Positions 11,601 through 22,046 of a stretch of DNA of 64,000 nt are shown in pieces. How positions within the stretch are numbered: the first letter of the stretch is position 1; each line of letters opens with the position of its first letter. Where the stretch lies: contig NC_091971.1 of the NCBI RefSeq assembly GCF_036711975.1, forward strand, positions 7,261,501-7,325,500. The letters run 5' to 3'. The notes beneath the pieces were generated by a model. The model did no database searches, was not told where the DNA came from, and saw only the letters and a program-made list of their open reading frames with translations. This stretch comes from Onthophagus taurus (taxonomy: Eukaryota > Arthropoda > Insecta > Coleoptera > Scarabaeidae). The translations under genes and the position numbers were made by a program.

Positions 11601-12534
11601 CATAAACAGATTGAAGTCCTACAAAAAAATCAATCATTAAATTAATAAAATAAAATATTTCATAAAATTTAGTACCAATTTCTAAACGAGTACATCCATA
11701 TCGTAACATATCAGACAAATGCTTTTCCAAGCAAAAATCAGGACGAGTTTCAATAGTAATCCCCACGCATTTCGAACTAGCTCTCTCTGAGTATTTAACG
11801 GCTTCTTCAACGGTACTACTTTTATGTCCTGATAAAGCATCATGCAAATTTATGATAAAATTATCGCGATAATCTTCTGGTAAACTCATAAATGTTCCTC
11901 CCATTATAATAAATTCAACTTTATCAACTGAATGTCCAAGTTGTTTTAACTTAAAAATTAAAAAAGTGAAAAAAAGTAAAAAAAAATTATGGTAAATAAA
12001 AACCTGTTCAATTCTATGTCTTGTTTGAAGATATGGATCATATCTTGCTCGAATCGCCCTCATGGAAGTTGGCTCATACCCAGTGTAACTCTGCGTTGAA
12101 TATTCAAAGTCAGAGTCGGGTCCCCCAGGACAATAAACGCAAATATTCCCAGTGTAGTTAATATGCGGACATCGATGTGGCTTACACATTACGGCAACAA
12201 CAGCAACTCCACTAGCTGTTCTAATCGGTTTTGCGAGGAGTTTAGGTACTAAAGCTTTGCGATGTTCATGGGGGACAGCTGCGATTATATCCACGAGACG
12301 GGGAGTTGTTGATAAGCAGTATTTTTGAGCAATCTTGCATTTTAATTGATTTAAATTAACCACTTGGTGCTCTTTATCCGCTTTTAGTAATGTTTGCACT
12401 ATTTCAGCTACTGTTATTACTTTTTTCTCTTCGAGTGAGAGGTGAGAATATTCTGGAGTAATAAAAAAATTTTATTTATACTATTTATATATATATAAGT
12501 ATTTTTAATTACCATCTTTTTTATTCTTCCCCAT
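8680..12534 (-). CDS. ELP3: ELP3, catalytic subunit of Elongator (radical SAM + GNAT)
   Basis: Six exons (12513-12534, 12004-12452, 11676-11949, 11449-11618, 8835-9713, 8680-8772) join in frame to about 628 residues, starting MGKNKKDEYSHLS. Elongator makes the cm5-type modification on tRNA wobble uridines. The radical-SAM half has KPHRCPHI...[11 protein letters not shown], giving the Cys cluster near residues 95-115, and [15 protein letters not shown]. The GNAT half has [27 protein letters not shown] (acetyl-CoA loop) and [18 protein letters not shown]. Known ELP3 proteins are about 550 residues and end near GYxLxGPYM. Here the frame continues about 80 residues ([10 protein letters not shown]... 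to ...EEINGIDRN) across one more intron. The intron 9714-11448 holds a Mutator-like transposon. Confidence 0.96.
9761..11330 (+). mobile_element. Mutator-like (MULE, Phantom-type) DNA transposon relic
   Basis: A 1.57 kb element in an ELP3 intron. Ends are inverted: GGTCCATTCTGGTTAGTTAA on the left; the right end read on the minus strand is GATCCATTCTGGTTTGTTAA. CTTAAG flanks both ends (9755-9760 and 11331-11336) as a likely part of the target duplication. A plus-strand frame at 10096-10371 encodes [18 protein letters not shown], then KYKKYIGNG and [10 protein letters not shown]. These match the conserved Mutator-like transposase region (HTGSAGxME...YIGDGD...HVQKRMG). A second decayed piece near 10640-10790 reads like GF...[12 protein letters not shown]...D...A. 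The coding region has frameshifts and stops, so the element is inactive. Confidence 0.85.
11337..11425. repeat. CTAG-rich palindromic repeat, copy 2 (right half)
   Basis: Directly right of the MULE: ATGGCTAAACCTCAATG followed by TTTCTAGTTTTAGTG and TAATACTAGACCTAGG. The left half of the same palindromic centre (TTAGCCATTCGTCTC) lies just left of the MULE at 9741-9754, so the MULE landed in this repeat's centre. Confidence 0.65.
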
Positions 12535-12969
12535 TACAACAATTTTTTTTTAATAATAATAATAAAACCACGTTTTTATTTAATTATCACACGTTAACGT
12601 CAAATTTTGCTGTTGACAGAAACAACAACGTGAAGTTAGGTGTAAAGCTTTGTCTATATTTATAAGTTCATCGTTTGTCCGCTTTAGTAATTGAGGGCGT
12701 TTGTAGCGTCCTCAGGAATGTTTTCTAATTTCTACTCAGTTAGCAAATGGCGTCTGGGTGGAAATGTACGTAAATTTTTCTTTAACGCGATGAATGAAAA
12801 GTTTCGTAGTTATTTTGTCATGTTAAATTTTGGTAAAACGATGCATCAGATCAGCAAGATACTTTTATAACTGAATAACGGACGCATTGGGTCTCACAAC
12901 GACGCCATAAACGGTGTAAATCACCGAAGCAGATATTTCTTTTTCCAACAAATCCTCAAAGCAAACACA
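12535..12969. promoter_or_regulatory. Shared promoter region of ELP3 (-) and PCIF1 (+)
   Basis: The two start codons face away from each other across 435 bases. The middle is less AT-rich than the neighbourhood (around 12690-12800). A GT-rich donor-like ATGTACGTAAATT near 12762 may end an upstream PCIF1 non-coding exon. Confidence 0.55.
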
Positions 12970-15900
12970 ATGAATGAAGAGGTAGAGTTAAAAGTTCAAG
13001 AAGATCGGCAGATGTGGCCCCCGATGGATAATGTGCCGATATCGAATATTGTCCCAACACACACAAATATTGCCATATCACCAGCACCCCAAGGAGCCCC
13101 GATAAATCCAAACAATTTCGTTGAGTATGAATTACCTTTTGAATATGTCCAACAAGGTTGGAAAAAATTTTGGTCTAAACGGGAAAATCGACCGTACTTT
13201 TGGAATAAATTAACCGGGGAAAGTTTATGGGAAATGCCCCCTTTAAATAAACCCCAATTTGATCCAATTACAGATCCTTTAGGGATTTGTCCACCGGTTG
13301 GTGCACATCCTGTTGCGATGCAAAGCCCTATTCCTGTTGCTAAACGACGACCTTCCGAAGAATTAGTAGGACCACAAGCAAAAAAATTTGTGTTAGCCGG
13401 ACCGTGGGATTTAGATGTACAGACTAATGTTGTGATAATTGAGAGACCTCCTTGTAATTATATGCATTCACATCCCGAAGTTGAAGCTTACAGGTGCAGT
13501 TTACTTTCAAAGTTGCGACAGTGTTATCAGGAACTATGTCATTCGAGGCAATCTATTGATGCACCAAAAGAATCTTTTAATAGGTGGTTAATGGAAAGAA
13601 AAGTATTGGATACTGGTAATTAATTAATTTTCATTTTACACATTAGGTAAATAAATCATTATTATCAATTTAGGTTGTGATCCTTTATTGCCAAGTAATT
13701 GTTATCCAGAGATATCAATGTCAATGTACAAAGAGATAATGAACGACATCCCTATTAAATTAGTAAGACCGAAATTTACTGGAGACGCGCGAAAACAACT
13801 ATCAAGATATGCAGAAGCAGCTAAATCAATCATGGAATCTCGAAATGCAGAAGCAGAAAGTAGGAAAGTGGTAAAATGGAATGTTGATGAAACGTTTCAA
13901 TGGTTGAGGCGGACAGTTGGTGCTACATATGATGATTTTCAAGACAGGTTGGCACATTTAAAACAACAATGTCAACCACATCTAACAGAAACGGTAAAAT
14001 TTTTAATATTTTATAATAAAATGTAATTTATCATTAATTTTCTTGTAGGTAAAGGTTTCAGTTGAAGGAATTTGTTTGAAAATTTATAATTTATCAGCTG
14101 AGTATGCAAGAAAAGTGCGAGAAAAATCAAATATTATTTTAAAGGAACATGGATTAGAATTGCCCCCAGTCTTGCCAAATAATAGCACAAGGAAAGTTTG
14201 GTGTTATCCCATTCAATTTCAAATTGGATGTACCAGGTTACCTGTAATTGAGTATTTACCAGACAGAGATCAAGCCATGTTAAGATTTCAAGGGGATACA
14301 TTGGTTATTAATGCAACTCACCTACAAAAAATGGTAATATACAGTGCTGTGCAAAATAATAGGTGTGACCTAAAAACAGTCTTTAAATGTATTTTAGTTG
14401 TAAAATATATGAGTAAAAAGTTAATAAGTAAAATTAGAACAAGTATAAGTTTGTTTCTCAAAACAAATATTATTTAATATTTGAAAACAAAAGAACACTT
14501 TAACGCCTGTGCAGAATAATAGGTGTATACATTAAATTAATAAAAATAATTTGGTTTTACTGAAAAATAAAAGAAAAACGGTATAATACAACATTTAAAA
14601 TTAATATTTTGTTTGTTATCCGTTTATTATTACTCTTTTTACATCTCCACATAGATGCTTGATTGGATTAAGGTCAGGAGATTGAGCTGACCATGGCAAC
14701 ATATCGATTTTCTTTTCAATAAACCAAGTCTTTGCTGCCCTGGAAGTGTGTTTGGGGTCGTTGTCTTGCTGAAACTTGCACAGCAGAGTCATATTGTTAT
14801 CAATGTAGGGTGTTGATGTAACCATATTGATTTAAAATGCCTGTATCCAAAAAATTCGGCCAACTCCATACCAGGAAAAGCACCCCCAAATCGCCCATCT
14901 CCCACCATGTTTTATTGTTTTGCTGATGTACCTAGAATTAAATTCTTTTTCTGGAGGACGCTTTACGTCTATCTGATGCGAATAATTTTATTTTCCTTTT
15001 GTTGCTCCACAATATGTTTTTTGACGGCTACTTTTCCATGGTTGCGTGCAAATTGTAACCTTCTCTATACGTTCTTTTTTGACAATAATGAAACTCTTCG
15101 TGAGCTCCTATCAGGCAAATTCTTCTCTAAAAGTCATCTTCTAATAGTCGATGTGTGGATATAATATATAATTTTTGACGTATCAAGAAGGTCTTACTTG
15201 GAGGAGTAAAATGAGAAGTCACGTTTATACACTGTATTTTTTTTAAGTTATTTTTTGGCGGGAGTTTTAAAACCAGAGAGGATTTTAAGTAAGCTCTAGT
15301 TGCGAATTTAATTACTTATTTGTTTAAACATAATAAAAACCAGGGCGTACCTACTTACTTTACTAAAGCAATATACAATAATCTAGCGCTGAATAACAAA
15401 TAAAACTGGACTAATACTAGCACTAGAATTAGCACTAGACATAGAATTAGAAACATTCCGTTTAGCTGTACCTCTCTTAAGACGGCCGGTAGGTGATAGG
15501 TAGCGCTAGTTAAAGTTTCTAGTTCTCGTTCTAGTGTTAGTTCTAGTTTTACACTCGTACTATCTCTAGAATTAACACAAGAACTAGAATCATTCGGGTT
15601 TAGCCGCACGTCTCTCAAGACGGCTAAACCCGAATGTTTCTAGTTCTCGGTCTAGTGTTAGTTCTAATGACAGTGGTAGGTAGCGTTAGTTAGTATAAGA
15701 TATTACTATGTTGTATATTTTTGTTGAACTATCTGAATATCGTCTTGTGCTAGGTGTTAGTTCTACTTTTATACTAGCACTATCACTAGAACTAGCACAA
15801 GACGATATTCACGATACGTTTTGCCCTATTTACGCAGTTTTATAATATTTTCTTTTCGCTACAATGTTTTGCTCTTCCCATTATATCGCTAAATGGTACA

Positions 15901-17082
15901 TTTTAAATTTCATAATAATCTAGAATTATACTTTTGTTCGTAACTTACCCATAAACTATAAAAACTTTCAGAAATTACAACCTATATTGAATTTTAATTT
16001 TATCTTTCAAACTCAAAAGAGGCAATTAGAAGTAAGAGAACAGAATTAAAGTGAACGGATACAATATCAAGTTTGGTTACTCTTTAAGAGAAGTTGCCCA
16101 AAAAAAGTTTAGTTTGAGGGACAAAACATTTTGTGTTAAAAATTGAAATAATTTGTGAATTAATTTAAATTTATTAAAACTTAATTTGATTCTTTTTTTA
16201 GGAACATTTATATCGACACAGTTGTTTCGACGACAGAAAATTCGAATTATTCATCCCGAGAGTTTGGGTCGTCTTGAAACGTTACGCAACATTTCTTGGT
16301 GTAAATCCATCATCAGCAGTTGCAAGCAACGACGTTCACGACACCCAAGCATCCCTTCCGGTTACCGTTTTCGAATGTTTGCACCGGATGTTCGCCGTTT
16401 CTTTCGAATGTTTCGCTTCACCTTTAAACTGTTATTTTAAACAGTATTGTTCGGCGTTTGCCGATTGTGACTCTTATTTCGGAAGTAGAGGGTAAAGATT
16501 AAATCAAATTCGATATGTTGATGCTAACAGCTTTTTTTTTAGACTCTTTTTGCATTTAAAAGCAGTTTCCGGTTCGTTTGAAGCGCACCCACCTTATTGT
16601 GAGGAATTATTAGAAGCCACCATCGATCATATGGAACGGTTATTGTCGGAGAGTCATGAACCACTTAGTTTTGTTATTATTCTTCCGGATTATAGAGAAC
16701 CCACACCTACAGGGCTTCAAAGAGCGGAGGAGAGTCAGTTTAAAAGGAAACAAGTTACTATACCAGCTTATGAACATGAATTTAGGCATGGTTTACAACA
16801 TGTTCTGAATAGGTATTTATTAAGTCAATTATATGGACATTAATTAATTAAATTAATTATGTTTATAGATCTGAATTAAATATAAGATCAACTCATGGGA
16901 CTGTAATAATCTGGTTACAAAATCAAGCCGGTTTTAGTCGATGGGGTCCAACTGAAGATAGAGTTGAAGCGTTGTTAGAGGCTTTTAGGCCGGGGAGAGA
17001 AAGGGAACGTGACCGACAAGAATTGCTTAGTCCAACGCGGCAAGGTTCAACATCGGATAATAAGGACGTTTTAGTGCATTAG
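12970..17082 (+). CDS. PCIF1: PCIF1/CAPAM family, cap-adjacent m6Am methyltransferase homologue
   Basis: Six exons (12970-13615, 13674-13993, 14049-14333, 16202-16491, 16543-16812, 16869-17082) join in frame to about 674 residues; the human protein is about 704. A WW domain (residues 61-92: [25 protein letters not shown]) should bind the Ser5-phosphorylated RNA polymerase II tail. The methyltransferase core follows with [26 protein letters not shown] and [14 protein letters not shown]. In vertebrates this last motif is NPPF and is catalytic; here it reads HPPY (codons at 16586-16597). The rest of the fold ([17 protein letters not shown]-like [31 protein letters not shown]) is intact, so the gene is under constraint but may be enzymatically dead. 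Intron 3 holds a Tc1-like relic and CTAG repeats. Confidence 0.95.
14340..15236 (-). mobile_element. Tc1-like DNA transposon relic in PCIF1 intron 3
   Basis: The left end is CAGTGCTGTGCAAAATAATA after a TA, with a second similar block near 14508. A minus-strand frame (14616-14825) gives [18 protein letters not shown] and [16 protein letters not shown]. These are the second and third acidic positions of the DDE/D catalytic triad and the Tc1 signature. Further transposase remnants (MVGDGRFGG-like) continue to about 14905. The right end near 15235 (ACACTGTA) is degraded. Open-frame breaks show it is dead. Confidence 0.85.
15400..15815. repeat. CTAG-rich palindromic repeat, copy 3 (best preserved centre)
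   Basis: Contains the clean inverted repeat CATTCGGGTTTAGCC / GGCTAAACCCGAATG around GCACGTCTCTCAAGAC at about 15592-15640. It is flanked by CTAG-rich arms (AGAACTAG..., TTTCTAGTTCTCG...). A second partial palindromic centre (ACATTCCGTTTAGCTG) lies at about 15450, and an inverted pair around ATATCGTCTTGTGCTA / TAGCACAAGACGATAT (about 15737-15810) may be a derived arm. Confidence 0.7.
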
Positions 17083-17690
17083 CTTTCAATGTATTTTAAT
17101 TTTTATTACTTTTAATTTAACAGTAATTTTTTGGCTACATCTTAAATTTTGCTATTGCTCATTGAAGCGTTTAATTTTTACTTTTTTTTATGCTACATGC
17201 TAACGTCCTTTACACATCACACTCTTTTTATACATATTTTTTTATTTTTTATGACGTACCTGAATTCTTTTCTCGAGAATCGAACTTTGCAAAGGTTTTA
17301 TGATGAAATATCGGGATTGCTGTGCAAAGCCTATATTTGCAATTTAGACGTATTTTAATTATTATTTATATTAACGAAAAAAAAAATTAAATAAATCGAG
17401 AAGTTATCATTTGTACATAGTCATAGTCTATATATATATGTATACAAAGAAAGAGAAATTTTATTTAGGAAATTCTATATTTAAGAAAAAGATTGTAATA
17501 TAGCTTTTGTTAGTAACTTTTATTTTATACTAATAATGTAGATTTTTACTGTTATGAATATAGGTTTTTCTCCTGATGTTACAATATATATTATTTATTA
17601 ATATATTTGTAAACAGCTAATAAAAAGAATCATTTCACATATTGCACTGTTTCAAATCAACTTTTTTATTACTCTCTATTTGGTAACGTT
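17083..17690 (+). other. PCIF1 3' UTR and poly(A) signals
   Basis: AT-rich 3' region of PCIF1. AATAAA occurs at 17390-17395 and 17619-17624. No other gene is visible. Confidence 0.55.
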
Positions 17691-18530
17691 TATCTAGAAA
17701 TGATTTGGATATGATGATAAAAGTCGATATTTGAATTATCAATTAAATAAAGTTACCGACCATTTTATCTAGAGGAAAGGTGAAGTTGTTAGTCAATAGA
17801 TGGCGCTATTAACGCCATCTATTGACTATTAAAGTAGGATATCACATTATATTAGTTTAATCAAGAATTCTCTTTCATAATTTGCATCAAATATAATAAC
17901 AAATTCATAGGCATACGTTGTGTTTTTATTATTTGAGCTATCCTTGCTTTTAAGTATTTTTATTTGAGCTATCCGTTAAATAAAGTTACCAACCAATTCA
18001 TCTCAAAGAAAGGTTAACGTTGTTAATCAATAGATGGCGCTATTAGGACTACTATTGACATATTAATTTAATCAAGAATTGTGTAAAGAATGGAAACCCC
18101 GAAAAAAGAGTTCCTGGCCCTCTAGGATGGGCGTTGAGCAACAACTCTTTCTCGGAAAAGAGCGATGGTTACGAAAGTTCAAGGAAAGGTTACTGGCCTG
18201 GAATCTAGACGACGATAGCAGGGATGTACCGTCTAAACAGTTTTTGGAACCCGCAAGAGAGGCAGGTCTAGAACCAGATATAAGAACCAGGTGGAAGAAA
18301 GTCTAAAAATACTTGGAGTTAGAAACTGGAAGGGCACAAGATAAAAGAGGGTGGAAGCTGATCCTAGAACAGGCCAAGACCCACAAGTGGTTGTGGTGCC
18401 AATGATGGTGATGAATCAAGAATTGTCTTTCATAATTTTCAGTAAATATAGTAGCAAACTCATAGGCATACATTATGCTTTTATGATATACGTTTAGCTA
18501 TCTATATGTTATAAATAAAATTGCTAACCA
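17690..18530. repeat. Degenerate direct repeats (about 235 bp) with a perfect hairpin
   Basis: Two partial copies share AATAAAGTTACC, AATAGATGGCGCTATTA, TTTAATCAAGAATT and TTCATAGGCATAC blocks (17740-17930 and 17975-18515). The first copy contains a perfect 15-bp inverted repeat, AGTCAATAGATGGCG (17791-17805) and its complement (17813-17827), around a 7-base loop. The second copy is split by a LINE insertion at 18083-18413. Confidence 0.7.
18083..18413 (+). mobile_element. 5'-truncated LINE insertion with 13-bp target duplication
   Basis: AATCAAGAATTGT occurs on both sides (18070-18082 and 18414-18426) as a clean target-site duplication. The insert encodes a C-terminal fragment (LAWNLDDDSRDVPSKQFLEP, then GWKLILEQAKTHKWL). 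It resembles the end of non-LTR reverse-transcriptase ORFs (RWRxLVxxAKTHxGL). The 3' end is a short ATGATGGTGATG tail. Clade not assigned. Confidence 0.7.
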
Positions 18531-18559
18531 ATGGTATGATTCCCCTTCGTACTGTTCAT

Positions 18560-19000
18560 CATAGAATTCTCCCTTCCAGCTAAAATATGTCTATGACAGG
18601 CAGTACTCTACTAGTCTTGGAACATATTTCGGCAATCCCTCCGGAATGAGTTTCTGGCGAAGACCATCCACGGCAACCTTGACTGGTATCCTGGGGATCT
18701 AACTTCATACTCCTGATTGATTCTACAACATGTGTAGAATCTCTGACATATGATTCTGTTCTATCTATAAAAGGAGACAGAATCTTGGCGGCGAGGTGTT
18801 TTGTTAGCTGATAGGTTGGAGAATTTATGGTACTGACAATAGGACGTAGAGGAACATTTGGTTTATGGATCGTAGGTAACCCATATTTTCGTATAAACTT
18901 TTCTGTTATTGTGTTCGGATTCCTGTAGATTTTACCAATTGGAGAATTGGTCGCAACATGGCATCCAAAACGTAACATTATTTCAAAAAACGCACTGCTT
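18560..19000 (-). mobile_element. Penelope-like reverse transcriptase fragment
   Basis: The minus-strand frame at 18580-18978 reads [40 protein letters not shown] and [15 protein letters not shown]. This is the RT segment LPKIHKPxxPLRPIVSxxxSPTYxLAK typical of Penelope-like elements. Only about 400 bases remain. It is an isolated, inactive fragment between PCIF1 and Kr-h1. Confidence 0.75.
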
Positions 19001-19034
19001 GGTCCGAAAATTTTTAGGTCTACTCATAGTGCTA

Positions 19035-19185
19035 GTACTAGTTGATACCACATTATACAGAATGATTCTCGACCTATATGCATAAACTTGAGGATTCCTC
19101 ATGACTAATAAAAATAACTGTCTTAAGAGACAAATGGCTAAACTCGAATGTTTCTAGTTAATTCTAGTTATAGTTCAATTAACAT
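19035..19185. repeat. Mariner-type terminal fragment and CTAG repeat, copy 4
   Basis: TACAGAATGATTCTCGACCT followed by ATATGCATAAACTTGAGG (19050-19095) matches the ends of the deleted mariner-type element at 58.3-58.6 kb. Directly after it, GTCTTAAGAGAC, ATGGCTAAACTCGAATG and TTTCTAG (19112-19165) is a half copy of the CTAG-rich palindromic family. Confidence 0.6.
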
Positions 19186-19369
19186 CGACCGTGAGAGCCT
19201 TGGTACTCAAAGTTATAACCTGCTTCTTAGGGAGTATTGGGAATCAACATGGAACATTTTTCAAAGACGTAACAAGAGAACCTACAAATTTGTAGTTAAA
19301 TATTTATGTTGTAACTGATTTGTATTAGGATGAATTAATGAAACTCTAAAATTATAATGCAATTATATT

Positions 19370-19883
19370 TTTTATTGGTTATTCTTACATCGAATAGAAG
19401 GAATACAATATAATAAGTTATTGCCGATACGTCCGCGACGACGGCTCAGACTTAGAAAATACAGTACGATACGTTTTCCTTTTTTTTAATGACGAACAGA
19501 GAAGAAAATATATATATAATAATAATTAAAGCGAAATAATGAAAAATCACGATTACAACAATTCTCGATACTTTCAAAAACGACGTTCGTGTTTTAATAT
19601 TTTAACTTATTTTACATTTAACAATTATGATTCGATAACAAAAATCGACGAGCGGAACGGTCAAAACTCTAAAAACTAAGCCGCTACGAGGTTCGCTTAT
19701 TACAGAGAAAGGTGGAGCCGCGGTTGCAGTACAAAATATTGCGAGGGCCAACCGCCCTAGGCACTGCATTGAGGTAATTAATAATTATCAGAATACACGT
19801 ACAAATACAATATTAATCTATACCAGTCTTATCACAGAAAAGAAAGAAAAAATGTTCATTAGGGGATTAATTATTGAGAAATC
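19370..19883 (-). other. Kr-h1 3' UTR
   Basis: About 0.5 kb between the Kr-h1 stop and a minus-strand AATAAA (seen as TTTATT at 19371-19376). No other feature was recognised. Confidence 0.5.
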
Positions 19884-21443
19884 TTAATTCTTCTTGTTGG
19901 CGTAATGTATAACCGAACTGTATCTTACGGGGGGCGTTTCTTTTTCGGATTCCATCGATTTTAAAATCATTCTTGAACGTTTCCTGGGGGGTAAACTTAA
20001 TTCTGGGTCGGGAGAAACCGATGGTGCCGGAGAAACGGGGTTTGAACTTGGTGGAGTTAAAGCCAACATAGATTCCTCTTCGATCTCAGCTACGGCCAGC
20101 GCCGCTTCAACTCGCTTTCTAATATCATCGGCGTGATTTAATTGGGGGTCATACTGAATTGGTGGTGGAAAATACGGTCTAATTACTTCCGGCGGAGATC
20201 TTCTTAAGTATTCTTCGTGCACTCTTTCAGTGACGGTTGCGGCAGCCGCTAAAAGGTCGACTCCGGAAGATGGGTGATTAGGGAAATACGGAGTAGGGAT
20301 TCTATCACGGGTATAAAGATAATATCGAATATCGCTATCATAACTAATTGGTTCTTGAGGAAACGTCTGATGAGGCGGAGAATCCTTATTTTCTTTATCA
20401 CTCGACGACGAACAGGAAGATTCGTTAGACTGAATTGAAGACGGCGGTGAAATTGGGGCCGCATTTTCAGAGTGACTTTTAATATGCGCCTCCATACACT
20501 TTTTCGAGTTGAATGTGTCGTTACATATTGTGCACTTGTAAACTTTTTCGCCGTAATGAGCCACTTGATGCAGTTTTAATACGTGGTTATAACCAAAAGA
20601 TTTTCCGCAGATCTCGCAAGAATACGGTTTCTCCCCGGTGTGAGTTCTCGAATGAACTTTTAATTGTTTACTACATGTGAAGCCTTTTTGGCAAACCCCA
20701 CAAACGTAGGGTTTTTCACCGGTGTGCGTTCTCATATGGATCACTAATTGACCAGATTGGATAAATGTTTTCGCACAAACCGAACATTTATGTGGACGCT
20801 CCCCGGTGTGGATTCTCATGTGTCGGTGTAATTTCCCGGAGTGTTCAAAAGCGCGCGAGCAAACGTCGCATTTATACGGACGTTCTTTCGTGTGGATTCT
20901 TCTATGCACGCTTAAATTTTCTTTCACACTAAAGCTTTTATCGCAGAATTCGCAGCGAAAAGGTTTTTCACCAGTGTGCGTTCTGTAATGTCTCGTTAAT
21001 CGGGCGGGAACCGCGAAAGTCTTTGAGCAAATATTACAACGATAAGGATCGTCCGATTCGAGTTTTTGAAGCTTTTGAGGTGTTGTTGGAAAAATCGGCG
21101 GGGTTTGGAATCCATTACACTCCATCTGTTGGGGTTCTTGTTTGGGGGTTGCGGTGTTTTGGAAGTTGCTCATTGGCAAATCCGGGCTGCAAACAACTCG
21201 CTTTATCGCCGCTATCCTAGCCTCTTCCGGAGTTTGAACCGGCGCCATTGGAAGCGGGGTTGCTTCGCTGTAATAACCTACCATCGTTGGATTTTGATTT
21301 GACCAAAAAATATCTGCAAATAAAAAAAAATTTATTAAATAAAATCGAATTAATTGAATTGGTGAAGATTAGAGGAAATGAAACGAACCGTTTTGATCTG
21401 GTTTGCATTTAAGCAAGAGTGTTTTAATTAAGTTTTCATCCAT
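19884..21443 (-). CDS. Kr-h1: Kr-h1 (Krueppel homolog 1), juvenile-hormone response repressor
   Basis: Two coding exons: 21389-21443 (MDENLIKTLLLKCKPDQN...) and 19884-21313. They join in frame to about 494 residues. An in-frame TAA sits 12 bases before the first ATG, fixing the start. Seven C2H2 zinc fingers occupy about residues 108-300, with the family-specific words FAVPARLTRHYRTH, FSVKENLSVHRRIHTKERPY, EHSGKLHRHMRIHTGERPH and SFGYNHVLKLHQVAHYGEKV. A Ser/Pro-rich region follows, then the conserved tail RYSSVIHYANKKN. Kr-h1 is the nuclear early target of the JH receptor Met-Taiman and blocks metamorphosis. The finger sequences exclude the gap gene Krueppel. The gene-poor 14 kb upstream is rich in CACGTG, the expected Met-Tai site. 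Confidence 0.96.
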
Positions 21444-22040
21444 TCTTGGGTTTTAATCAATTTGGAAGTGTGATGTTAACTCACTAAAATGCAATTGAAG
21501 AATGCAGGAGATGTCAAGTGAAGATACAGTGAAGGTGCGTTTTGTAACTCCGCCTTCTGCGTGTGCAGGAATTGGTGGGGGGAAAGTTGGGTCGGTTTTT
21601 GACCCCAACAAAAAAAAATCCCCACCATTTTCACTACACCAACATTTACCATTTTTTTTGAATAACTCAAAAAATAATACAATAGAAATTATATAAACTC
21701 TCTACTATTGAGTTTTTATGTTATATGCATATATATATATATATATATATATATAATCAATAGGAAGTTTATAACTAAGTATATACTAGTATATATATAA
21801 ACTCTCTATACTCAATTTATTATATATATATAAACTAATTTGACATGAAATTGATTGATATATATGTGTATAGGTCAAGAGATTGTTCTGATTTTGATTT
21901 TATAGAAATATTCGCAATTCAAACATGACCATACGTAATCTATAGATAAGTATAAAACCGTCCAAAATTGATTCGGTTGTTACTATTTATAAAGTCGTGG
22001 CGGTTTAATGAAAATATAATTGTTAACTGGAGTGCGCCAC
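21444..22040. other. Kr-h1 upstream region with AT microsatellite
   Basis: Contains a TA dinucleotide run near 21727-21755 and a diverged repeat of it to about 21870. No coding region was recognised. It probably holds Kr-h1 5' UTR or promoter-proximal intron. Confidence 0.45.
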
Positions 22041-22046
22041 GGGTTC

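Noticed and set aside
14400-14477. Extension of PCIF1 exon 3 to a stop at 14477
   Set aside because: Sequence after 14333 is the Tc1-like end; the next exon at 16202 restores the family sequence in phase.
19884-21443. Gap gene Krueppel as the identity of the zinc-finger gene
   Set aside because: Finger sequences (AVPARLTRHYRTH, VKENLSVHRRIHTKERPY, GYNHVLKLHQVAHYGEKV) are those of Kr-h1, not Krueppel.
21502-21696. 64-codon frame starting MQEMSSEDTVKV upstream of Kr-h1
   Set aside because: Opposite strand to Kr-h1, runs into a homopolymer and microsatellite, and resembles nothing known.
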